DNA from: Microcaldota archaeon
Lineage (GTDB): Archaea > Micrarchaeota > Micrarchaeia > Micrarchaeales > Micrarchaeaceae
Direction: 5' to 3'
Assembly (NCBI GenBank): GCA_021812025.1
Contig: JAKAPD010000048.1
Span: 1 to 5,283, forward strand
Length of the DNA stretch: 5,283 nt
The position numbers and the translations under genes were made by a program. The notes under the pieces are model-generated. The model saw only the letters and a list, made by a program, of their open reading frames with translations, searched no databases and was not told the origin of the DNA. Positions 1-4,567 of the stretch are shown one piece after another (the stretch's first letter is position 1; each line of letters opens with the position of its first letter).

Positions 1-9
1 TTCCGATCT
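1..9. other. Possible residual sequencing-adapter bases
   Basis: The window opens with TTCCGATCT, which equals the last nine bases of the standard Illumina adapter (ending GCTCTTCCGATCT). A nine-base match could be chance, but its position exactly at the first base is what an untrimmed contig end would look like. If so, these bases are not genomic. Nothing else in the first 50 bases looks like a gene. Confidence 0.45.
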
Positions 10-47
10 GATGCGCATTTCGCTTGTAGTCGATTTTGTTTGGTGAA

Positions 48-65
48 GAGAAAACTATTTAAAAT
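48..65 (+). promoter_or_regulatory. Candidate archaeal promoter (BRE/TATA) of sepF
   Basis: A purine-rich stretch, GAGAAAAC at 48-55, precedes the AT-rich box TTTAAAAT at 58-65. This resembles an archaeal BRE followed by a TATA box. Archaeal transcription usually starts about 25 bases downstream of the box centre, which predicts a start near 87-88 and a leader of about 25 bases before sepF at 113. A second AT-rich block at 71-78 (TTATAATT) is a weaker alternative. No longer gene precedes sepF in bases 1-89. Confidence 0.45.
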
Positions 66-89
66 CGTTCTTATAATTACTTAGTGAAA

Positions 90-116
90 ATGGCGACAGA
101 TCGGTGTATTAGATGA
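90..116 (+). CDS. Possible 8-codon leader ORF overlapping the sepF start
   Basis: ATG at 90 opens a frame encoding MATDRCIR and stops at TGA 114-116. That stop shares the ATGA overlap with the sepF start at 113, a classic geometry for translational coupling. GTGA at 84-87 lies only two bases before the ATG, which is too close for a good Shine-Dalgarno. However, the predicted transcription start (about 87-88) would make the mini-ORF almost leaderless. The sepF ribosome-binding site GGTG (103-106) lies inside it. This may be chance: eight codons carry no coding signal and I recognise no such peptide. Confidence 0.25.
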   Translation: MATDRCIR

Positions 117-490
117 GCATTCTGAACAAACTTGGAGGTGTTCTGGGAACATCAAAGGAACTCAACGTAGAAGAGTACATGAATTCGGATGAGATGGAAG
201 ATGTGGATGTGATGCATGAGCCTGCGGACTTTTATGTGAAGCCTGTGGCGTTGCAGTCTGAATCCGACATAGCACTCATAGAATCGGAGCTCCAGAAGAA
301 GAACATAATCCTTCTGAATACGGCAGAGATGGCGAAGAGGCCGAACACGCTCAAGGGCATGATTGACACTTTGAAGACTTATGTTGACAAGCAAGGCGGC
401 GACATAGCTAGGCTTGATGAGGAAAAGATACTCGTCACGCCTACAAGGGTTAAGATAATAAAGAGCAGGAAGCCGGCACAGAAGAAGTAA
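113..490 (+). CDS. sepF: SepF, FtsZ membrane anchor
   Basis: This 125-residue protein matches archaeal SepF, the peripheral membrane protein that tethers FtsZ to the division site. Residues 1-12 (MSILNKLGGVLG) look like the N-terminal amphipathic membrane-targeting helix. An acidic linker of about residues 18-38 follows, then the SepF core from about 40 to 116. The core shows YVKPVAL at 41-47, the strand NIILLNT at 64-70, GGDIARLDEEKILVTP at 95-110 and a last strand VKIIK. The C-terminus is basic. The start is secure: TAG at 110-112 closes the frame immediately upstream, and GGTG at 103-106 lies six bases before the ATG. It is a single gene, convergent with trmJ, with 13 bases between the two stop codons. 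In known archaea SepF works with FtsZ2, and two FtsZ2-type genes lie about 3 kb away on the other strand. Confidence 0.9.
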   Translation: MSILNKLGGVLGTSKELNVEEYMNSDEMEDVDVMHEPADFYVKPVALQSESDIALIESELQKKNIILLNTAEMAKRPNTLKGMIDTLKTYVDKQGGDIARLDEEKILVTPTRVKIIKSRKPAQKK

Positions 491-503
491 ACTTGCTGCT
501 CGC

Positions 504-1223
504 CTATTTCTTTTTGTTTTTTTTAGTTTCCTTTTCCTTGTATTTTCCTGACAATCCTACGGCGAGAGCACTCAGCTCCTTTCTAGTAGGGCTCGATCTG
601 CTCACAATGTGCTTGAACGCCATGAGGACCGCTTTCTTGTCACGGATATCGCCCCTTTTTTCAATAGATTTCCAGAACAGTTTTACAATCCCGTCTATTG
701 CGCCCTCATCCGCACGCATCTTGTCGATTTCGTGGCCGCCCTTAAATTCATTTTTTGTCAGCTCGTAAAGCATTATCGCAAGGGCATGGGATATATTCAG
801 CACAGGGTAATCGTCAGATGTTGGTATGAACACATTGGCATCGCACATCTGGAGCTCCTCCTTCTTCAGGCCTGTGTCGTCCCTGCCTATCAGCAGGGCA
901 ATCCTCTTTTTCCCCTGCGTCATCCGCTTTAACGAGTCCGGATAGTAAACGTTGAAAAACGCCCTGTCACTCTTACGCCATAGGCCCGTAGTGCCCACAA
1001 CCAGGTCGGCATCTTTGGACGCGCTCTCTATGCTGCTGTACACTCTGGCTGACTTAAGCAATGCGGCTGCATGCTTCGAGTACTTTATCGCCTCTTTCCC
1101 GTCATATTTGCATCTAGGGCTAACTATGTTCATCCTTTTTATCCCGAAGTTCATCAGCGTCCTCGCAGCGTAGCCAAGGTTAATCTGATACAGAGGCTCT
1201 ACGAGTATAACTTTTATCTCCAT
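504..1223 (-). CDS. trmJ: TrmJ-like SPOUT tRNA 2'-O-ribose methyltransferase
   Basis: The 239-residue product belongs to the SpoU/TrmJ branch of the SPOUT (trefoil-knot) methyltransferases. Known archaeal TrmJ uses S-adenosylmethionine to methylate the 2'-OH of tRNA position 32. Motif 1 is NLGYAAR at 15-21 with the conserved Asn and Arg. Motif 2 is LLIGRDDTGL at about 110-119, and motif 3 is IPTSDDYPVLNISHA at about 133-147, together forming the cofactor knot. About 70 further residues match the helical TrmJ C-terminal extension and end in a lysine-rich tail. ATG at 1223 is preferred because GTGA at 1231-1228 lies four bases upstream, as in eS24 and eS31. A TTG seven codons further up would overlap the previous gene. 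The protease stop (1230-1228) lies within this ribosome-binding site, so the two genes are probably translationally coupled. Family is firm; position-32 specificity is inferred. Confidence 0.88.
   Translation of the reverse strand: MEIKVILVEPLYQINLGYAARTLMNFGIKRMNIVSPRCKYDGKEAIKYSKHAAALLKSARVYSSIESASKDADLVVGTTGLWRKSDRAFFNVYYPDSLKRMTQGKKRIALLIGRDDTGLKKEELQMCDANVFIPTSDDYPVLNISHALAIMLYELTKNEFKGGHEIDKMRADEGAIDGIVKLFWKSIEKRGDIRDKKAVLMAFKHIVSRSSPTRKELSALAVGLSGKYKEKETKKNKKK
507..524 (+). terminator. Oligo-T terminator for sepF
   Basis: The plus strand reads TTTCTTTTTGTTTTTTTT from 17 bases after the sepF stop, including an uninterrupted T8 at 517-524. Archaeal termination uses U-rich tracts without needing a hairpin, so this is a good candidate 3' end for sepF. 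The same bases, read on the minus strand, encode the lysine-rich end of the convergent methyltransferase gene. Confidence 0.55.
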
Positions 1224-1227
1224 ATGC

Positions 1228-1231
1228 TCAC
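1228..1231 (-). promoter_or_regulatory. Stop-embedded ribosome-binding site (protease to trmJ)
   Basis: GTGA at 1231-1228 contains the TGA stop of the CPBP gene and lies four bases before the trmJ ATG. The arrangement suggests that ribosomes ending the protease restart on trmJ. Confidence 0.5.
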
Positions 1232-1950
1232 GTGCTACCGCCAAGGAGCAGGAATGCTATTATGGTCAGTGCGTTCACGGCCGCATGGCCTATTATTGTG
1301 GAATAGAGAGAACTGCTCTTCTTGAATACATAACCGGCCAGCAAGCCGAATATGAGCGCGGCGGCGAACTCGGTTATTGAGAGATAGCCGATATGGAATA
1401 TTGCGAATATGGGCGCGCTCAGGAGTATTCCAATCCTTGGCACGAGGAAGCCCCTGAAGAATATCTCCTCGTTTATCGGCGCGACAAATATTCCGAAAAG
1501 CAGGAAGTATATGGGTGCGCCCTGAAGCACCACGAAAGTGTTTGTCGGGAGCTGGACCCCTGTCACGCTCTCGAGGATTCCGGTGCCGATCTCGAGAATC
1601 AGCAACGCCACGAATAACAGCAGTCCCAGATACACTGCTGTTTTTGTGAGCCTGTCTTTGGTCAAGCCCAGGCCTTTTACTATGAAAGAGAATGTCTGTC
1701 CTCTGAAAGCCATGAGATACGAAAAAACCGCAAAGGGGAAAATGAGCGATAGTGTAATGGACGATTCGAAATTCGCAGATGACAATGATGTGTATCCCTT
1801 GGCGTAAAGCTCTATTGAGATAAACGTCAACAATATGAGCAGCAGCGTAACTGTATAGAAAAACAGCCTTACCGAAAGCCTTTCGCCGCGCTCTTTCCCC
1901 CGCGCAGCATTCCTCTTTGTTTTAGCAGCCCTCTTCCCAGCCAGAAGCAC
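1228..1950 (-). CDS. CPBP-family intramembrane metalloprotease
   Basis: This is an integral membrane protein of the CPBP (CAAX protease and bacteriocin-processing, Rce1/Abi) family. Counting from the proposed GTG at 1950 (240 aa), the N-terminus to about 26 is strongly basic and probably cytoplasmic, followed by about seven hydrophobic segments near 27-48, 65-82, 105-124, 139-159, 169-190, 193-209 and 215-238. All three family motifs are intact: EEIFFR at 161-166, FAIFH at 182-186 and HAAVN at 222-226. These supply the catalytic glutamate and metal or water-binding His/Asn residues. The frame stays open up to 2046, but that part lies inside the eS31 gene and does not resemble the family. The GTG five bases after the eS31 stop is therefore chosen. 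An ATG at 1989 is an alternative. No clear Shine-Dalgarno is visible, so translation may depend on coupling. Substrate unknown. Confidence 0.85.
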   Translation of the reverse strand: MLLAGKRAAKTKRNAARGKERGERLSVRLFFYTVTLLLILLTFISIELYAKGYTSLSSANFESSITLSLIFPFAVFSYLMAFRGQTFSFIVKGLGLTKDRLTKTAVYLGLLLFVALLILEIGTGILESVTGVQLPTNTFVVLQGAPIYFLLFGIFVAPINEEIFFRGFLVPRIGILLSAPIFAIFHIGYLSITEFAAALIFGLLAGYVFKKSSSLYSTIIGHAAVNALTIIAFLLLGGST

Positions 1951-1955
1951 ACCCG

Positions 1956-2120
1956 TTACTTCTTCGATTTGAATTCGGTATAACCGCATTTTCCGCAAGA
2001 GAGCCTGTCTGAATGCTCTGCCAACCGGCTTCCGCACTTCGGGCACTGCCTGCCGGGCTTGTACTCCTTCACTTCCTTTTTCTTCTTCTCCTTTGGTTTA
2101 GCGCCAGCTGTTTCTGCCAT
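1956..2120 (-). CDS. rps27ae: Small ribosomal subunit protein eS31 (S27ae)
   Basis: This 54-residue gene encodes the zinc-ribbon protein S27ae of the small ribosomal subunit. A lysine-rich N-terminus (KPKEKKKKEVKEY at 8-20) leads into CPKCG at 26-30, the family-typical AEHSDRLSCGKCGYTEF segment at 35-50 and a short basic tail. Four cysteines (26, 29, 42, 45) form the zinc site. As in archaea generally, no ubiquitin is fused to it. The start is well defined: GTGA at 2128-2125 lies four bases before the ATG, and the TGA in that site is the eS24 stop, leaving a gap of only four bases. The eS24-eS31 pairing is widespread in archaea and supports the call. Confidence 0.93.
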   Translation of the reverse strand: MAETAGAKPKEKKKKEVKEYKPGRQCPKCGSRLAEHSDRLSCGKCGYTEFKSKK

Positions 2121-2124
2121 TCAA

Positions 2125-2128
2125 TCAC
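2125..2128 (-). promoter_or_regulatory. Stop-embedded ribosome-binding site (eS24 to eS31)
   Basis: GTGA at 2128-2125 contains the eS24 TGA stop and lies four bases before the eS31 ATG, the same geometry as at the trmJ start. Confidence 0.55.
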
Positions 2129-2469
2129 TTCGCCCCCTCGGCCTTTGCCTCCGCCTTCTCTTCTTTCTTTTCCAGGGCGGCGGCCTTTGCACCTTTCTTT
2201 TCAAGCCTTGTCAACAGGTATCTTTTCTCGAACTTCTTCAGCGCTTCCTGATTCGCATACGAATGGGCCATGCCATGGCACCGCTTCATTCCGAATGCCT
2301 GGTCGAGCTTCACGATTATGGTGTTGTCCGGCGAGAGATTCAGCTTCTTGCAAAGCTCCTGCTTTACCTCCTCTTTGCTCGGAGTCCTGTCATCTTGCAC
2401 CGCATAGAACTCTATTTCTTTCCGCCCTATTATCTTGTTGTCGTTCTCGTTTGCTACCTTAAGATCCAT
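2125..2469 (-). CDS. rps24e: Small ribosomal subunit protein eS24
   Basis: This 114-residue protein matches archaeal ribosomal protein S24e. The family hallmarks are the opening MDLKVANENDNKIIGRKEIEF, where the conserved GRKE lies at about 15-18, then TPSKEEVKQEL at 29-39, a strand with NTIIVKLDQAFGMKRCHGMAHSYAN around 49-73, and KFEKRYLLTRL at 79-89. After residue 90 the chain is a low-complexity Lys/Ala/Glu tail with no fold signal, a length feature common in archaeal ribosomal proteins. GTGA at 2477-2474 lies four bases before the ATG, with 18 bases between the aIF5A stop and this start. It sits between aIF5A and eS31, consistent with one translation operon. Confidence 0.93.
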   Translation of the reverse strand: MDLKVANENDNKIIGRKEIEFYAVQDDRTPSKEEVKQELCKKLNLSPDNTIIVKLDQAFGMKRCHGMAHSYANQEALKKFEKRYLLTRLEKKGAKAAALEKKEEKAEAKAEGAK

Positions 2470-2473
2470 CGAA

Positions 2474-2477
2474 TCAC
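2474..2477 (-). promoter_or_regulatory. GTGA ribosome-binding site of eS24
   Basis: GTGA at 2477-2474 lies four bases before the eS24 ATG. A second CAGTGAT copy about 14 bases upstream carries the aIF5A stop codon (2490-2488), but it is too far from the ATG to act as the main site. Confidence 0.5.
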
Positions 2478-2487
2478 TGCTTGAGCA

Positions 2488-2889
2488 TCACTGCCATATT
2501 CTGGAAAGCGCCTTCCTCCCCATTGCCTCTATTATCTCTACTTCCTTGCCAGCTTCCAGCTTTCCCTGGAATTCTTCCGTAATGGCTATATCATATACCT
2601 CATATGTCTCGGAATCCATTATCTGTGCAGTGTTGTCCGATACGGAAACTACGGAGCCTTTCCTTTTCTTTATTATTGGCACCTCCACCTCGGCGGCTGT
2701 TGACTTTATAATCGACTTCTTCTGGCCGTCGAAGATGCCTATTGCCGTGAGCCTGGCTTTCGCTGCGCCGTGCTTCCCGGGTGCGCTGGTTTCTATATCG
2801 ACCACCCTGCACGGGATGTCGTCTATTATGACATATCTGCCTATTCGTATGTCCTTCATGGACGCGAATTCATAGTCTCCTTCTTGCAT
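2488..2889 (-). CDS. eif5A: Translation initiation factor aIF5A (hypusine-containing)
   Basis: The 133-residue product is archaeal IF5A, which binds the ribosome and relieves stalling during peptide-bond formation. The N-terminal SH3-like domain runs to about residue 70 and includes IGRYVIIDDIPCRVVDIETS and the loop APGKHGAAKAR at 36-46. Lys39 in GKHG is the expected deoxyhypusine/hypusine site. VPIIKKRKGSVVSV links to the C-terminal OB-like domain, which has the typical IMDSETYEVYDI and ends near MGRKALSRIWQ. ATG at 2889 is preferred. A weak AGTG site (2898-2895) lies five bases upstream, whereas the internal ATG at codon 11 has none. It is the first gene of the minus-strand operon, with an AT-rich promoter box about 45-56 bases upstream. 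The enzymes that make hypusine are not in this window. Confidence 0.95.
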   Translation of the reverse strand: MQEGDYEFASMKDIRIGRYVIIDDIPCRVVDIETSAPGKHGAAKARLTAIGIFDGQKKSIIKSTAAEVEVPIIKKRKGSVVSVSDNTAQIMDSETYEVYDIAITEEFQGKLEAGKEVEIIEAMGRKALSRIWQ

Positions 2890-2933
2890 GTTAACACTAA
2901 ATCGGGATTGACATATTGGTTTAGTTCGTAAAG

Positions 2934-2945
2934 TTTATATATATT
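2934..2945. promoter_or_regulatory. Shared divergent TATA box (aIF5A operon / DUF6624 gene)
   Basis: TTTATATATATT at 2934-2945 is the only strong AT-rich block in the 75-base gap between the divergent starts. On the plus strand it reads as a textbook TTTATATA box preceded by CGTAAAG, a plausible BRE. On the minus strand the near-symmetric sequence reads AATATATATAAA. Placing transcription starts about 26 bases from the centre gives about 2913 for the aIF5A operon (leader near 24 bases). On the other side it gives about 2964, almost exactly the ATG of the plus-strand gene. Which direction, or whether both, is used cannot be told from sequence. Confidence 0.6.
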
Positions 2946-2953
2946 CATAGTCT

Positions 2954-2958
2954 GAGGT
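2954..2958 (+). promoter_or_regulatory. Strong Shine-Dalgarno of the DUF6624 gene
   Basis: GAGGT lies six bases before the ATG at 2965, a better match to the 16S 3' end than the GTGA sites of the minus-strand operon. It fixes the start codon. It conflicts with the position of the TATA box, which predicts transcription starting at the ATG and would leave this site out of the mRNA. Confidence 0.6.
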
Positions 2959-2964
2959 AGACTT

Positions 2965-3516
2965 ATGGTCGACAAGCGTTTGCAGGACAGGCTCCTAAAG
3001 CTTGAGCGGATTGACCAGTCGATTAGGACCCCGCCTCGCGAGAAATGGGTCTATTCGCGGAAGATGTCTGAGAATGACTCGAAAAAAGAGGAGTGGCTGC
3101 ACGCCCAGATAAGGAATATAGTAAATGAGTATGGGCTCCCTACAATCAGCAGAGTAGGGAAAAGGGGCGAGACTGCGGCTTGGCTCCTGATCCAGCATTG
3201 CGATACGGATGTGAGATTCCAGAAAAGATGCCTGAACCGGGCAAGAGAAGCGGTAAAAAGGAAGGACTTTTCACCGGAACATATGGCTTATCTGACAGAC
3301 AGGGTAAGGGTCAATCTGGGAATGCCGCAGTTATATGGCACCCAGTTCCATAGAAACAAGGTGGGTAAACTAATACCTAGGCCTATAGAAGATAAAAAAG
3401 GACTGGATGCGAGAAGGCTTGCGTTTGGAATGGCCACTTTCGAGGAATACAGGGCGCTGATGCTGAGCAGAAGCTGGAACATGCAGAAGAAAAAAGAAAA
3501 AGAGAAGAAGGATTAG
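2965..3516 (+). CDS. DUF6624-family protein, function unknown
   Basis: The 183-residue soluble protein fits the DUF6624 family as I know it. An N-terminal helix with LERIDQSIR (13-21) is followed by NEYGLPTISRVGKRG (54-68) and AAWLLIQHCDTDVRFQ (71-86). Then come the strongly conserved AYLTDRVRV (108-116), LYGTQ (123-127), PRPIEDKKGLDARR (138-151) and EYRALM (161-166). The family motifs include conserved His78, Asp112, Arg113 and the YGTQ block, but no enzymatic activity is known to me. There is no signal peptide or membrane segment, and the last dozen residues are lysine-rich. Family members I am aware of are mostly bacterial, so an archaeal copy suggests lateral transfer; that is inference. 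The gene stands alone on its strand, divergent from aIF5A, and its TAG stop overlaps the ftsZ stop from the other side (bases 3513-3516). Confidence 0.75.
   Translation: MVDKRLQDRLLKLERIDQSIRTPPREKWVYSRKMSENDSKKEEWLHAQIRNIVNEYGLPTISRVGKRGETAAWLLIQHCDTDVRFQKRCLNRAREAVKRKDFSPEHMAYLTDRVRVNLGMPQLYGTQFHRNKVGKLIPRPIEDKKGLDARRLAFGMATFEEYRALMLSRSWNMQKKKEKEKKD
3485..3512 (-). terminator. Oligo-T terminator for the ftsZ operon
   Basis: Directly after the ftsZ stop, the minus strand is pure pyrimidine for 28 bases, with TTTTTCTTTTTT at 3501-3490. This is the kind of U-rich tract at which archaeal RNA polymerase terminates. On the plus strand the same bases encode the lysine-rich C-terminus of the DUF6624 protein. 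Confidence 0.5.
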
Positions 3517-4526
3517 AGAATCGACTCTATTCCTTCCAGCGCGTATCTTGTTCCTTCAGAGCTAGCCTTTGTCGATGCCGTCCCGAACCTGGGCTTTACC
3601 CCCGTTACTATCGACATGACCCTTATCTGGTCGTTCAGCTCTGGCACGAGCCTTGCTCCGAAGATCACGTTGGCGTTCTCCGCCAAATCTGCAGTTACGC
3701 CTTCGCCCACCCTTGTAGCCTCTGCGATCGAAAGCGATGTGCCACCGGTAACGTGCACGAGCGCGCTCTTAGCGCCTTCTGAATCGACATCGAGCATAGG
3801 ATGCGCCAGCGTCGACTTTATTGACTTCTCGACCCTGTCTGTTCCGGAGCCCGAGCCTATGTTTATGACCGCTGTCCCGGCGTCGCGCATGATTGTTCTC
3901 ACGTCGGCATAGTCCAGATTTATGAGCGATGGCTGCGTTATGGTGTCGGCTATTCCTTTCACCGCATTGCCGCAGACGTTGTCGATTATCTCGAATGCCT
4001 TGTCTATCGGCAGGTTCGGCGCATAGCTCAGCAGCCTGTCGTTCTCGACTATTATCGTCGTATCGGCATTCTTGGTTAGCTGCTGCAGCGACCAGTCGGC
4101 TTTCAGCTTCCTGCTCCTTTCAAGAGCGAACGGATAAGTCACGAATGCAACAACTAGTGATCCCTGCTCCCTTGCCATCTGGGCTACCGGCGCGATGGAT
4201 CCGCCGCCTGAGCCTCCGCCCATTCCTGCAGCTAGGAACACAAGATCGTAGCCCTCTATCGCCTTCATTATCTCGGCCCTGCTGGCTTCCGCACACTTCA
4301 TTCCCACTTCAGGGAAGCCGCCTGCGCCGAGCCCCCTAGTGATCTCCTTGCCCATGAGGATCTTCTTGTGGGCATTGATCATGTTGAGATGCTTCGCATC
4401 CGTGTTCATGGCTATGGTCGTCGCACTCTTAATCCCAGAGTTATAAAGCCTGTTGATCAAGTTGCTTCCAGCTCCACCCAAACCTACGACTGCCAGTCTA
4501 GCAGTAAACATTTCGTCGCCATCCAT
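3513..4526 (-). CDS. ftsZ: FtsZ (archaeal FtsZ2 type), variant signature motif
   Basis: This 337-residue protein is a complete FtsZ, the tubulin-like GTPase that forms the division ring. Counting from the ATG at 4526: GLGGAG at 15-20 and NTD at 41-43 are nucleotide-binding segments. The tubulin signature region is GMGGGSGGGS at 101-110, followed by PFALER at 132-137 and NDRLL at 162-166. TITQPSLINLDYAD ends in the T7 synergy loop with Asn203, Asp205 and Asp208. The PFxxER and TITQPSLIN segments resemble haloarchaeal FtsZ2 rather than FtsZ1. The usual GGGTGTG is GGGSGGG, and the common EEG after the KA of helix KLKA is DWS. A short linker ends in GIESIL, a possible SepF-binding tail. AGGTG at 4537-4533 lies six bases before this ATG. 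A GTG at 4535 is part of that site and so unlikely to be the start. The gene follows the other ftsZ after 31 bases. Confidence 0.93.
   Translation of the reverse strand: MDGDEMFTARLAVVGLGGAGSNLINRLYNSGIKSATTIAMNTDAKHLNMINAHKKILMGKEITRGLGAGGFPEVGMKCAEASRAEIMKAIEGYDLVFLAAGMGGGSGGGSIAPVAQMAREQGSLVVAFVTYPFALERSRKLKADWSLQQLTKNADTTIIVENDRLLSYAPNLPIDKAFEIIDNVCGNAVKGIADTITQPSLINLDYADVRTIMRDAGTAVINIGSGSGTDRVEKSIKSTLAHPMLDVDSEGAKSALVHVTGGTSLSIAEATRVGEGVTADLAENANVIFGARLVPELNDQIRVMSIVTGVKPRFGTASTKASSEGTRYALEGIESIL
4127..4156. repeat. 30-bp perfect repeat, copy in downstream ftsZ
   Basis: This block is identical base for base to 5163-5192. It covers nine complete codons for VVAFVTYPF plus flanking bases, just after the tubulin signature. 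Seven more identical bases (TCCTTTC) lie a few bases away on the 5' plus-strand side. The surrounding DNA of the two genes differs at many synonymous positions. Confidence 0.9.
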
Positions 4527-4532
4527 TACATA

Positions 4533-4537
4533 CACCT
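4533..4537 (-). promoter_or_regulatory. Shine-Dalgarno fixing the downstream ftsZ start
   Basis: AGGTG on the minus strand, six bases before ATG 4526, is a near-ideal archaeal ribosome-binding site. It contains the GTG that would give a three-residue-longer protein, so the ATG is the better start. Confidence 0.65.
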
Positions 4538-4548
4538 AAACATAAATG

Positions 4549-4567
4549 GATAGGCGCTTAGCCTATC
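4549..4567 (-). promoter_or_regulatory. Hairpin at the ftsZ-ftsZ junction
   Basis: GATAGGC (4549-4555) and GCCTATC (4561-4567) form a perfect 7-bp inverted repeat with a five-base loop. In the minus-strand mRNA, the TAA stop of the upstream ftsZ (4560-4558) lies in the loop. Only weak T content follows (TTTATGTTT), so a full terminator is unlikely. It could mark RNA processing, partial termination or protection of a transcript end. Confidence 0.4.

Noticed and set aside
609..932. Plus-strand open frame of 107 codons opposite trmJ
   Set aside because: It is antisense to the conserved methyltransferase motifs and has no supporting signals of its own.
1224..1244. TTG start for trmJ seven codons upstream
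   Set aside because: It overlaps the protease gene and lacks a ribosome-binding site at proper spacing, whereas ATG 1223 has GTGA four bases upstream and opens directly on the first strand of the fold.
1951..2046. N-terminal extension of the CPBP protease frame to an ATG at 2046
   Set aside because: These codons lie inside the well-conserved eS31 gene and give a sequence unlike CPBP N-termini; it is a frame overlap.
2013..2484. Two overlapping plus-strand frames opposite eS24 and eS31
   Set aside because: They are Ser/Leu/Pro- and Phe-rich antisense products of lysine-rich ribosomal genes, with no ribosome-binding site or family resemblance.
4527..4535. GTG start for the complete ftsZ
   Set aside because: The GTG is part of the AGGTG ribosome-binding site placed six bases before ATG 4526.
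4527..4567. Intrinsic terminator between the two ftsZ genes
   Set aside because: The hairpin is real, but no proper T run follows it and the next gene's ribosome-binding site is close, so full termination is unlikely.
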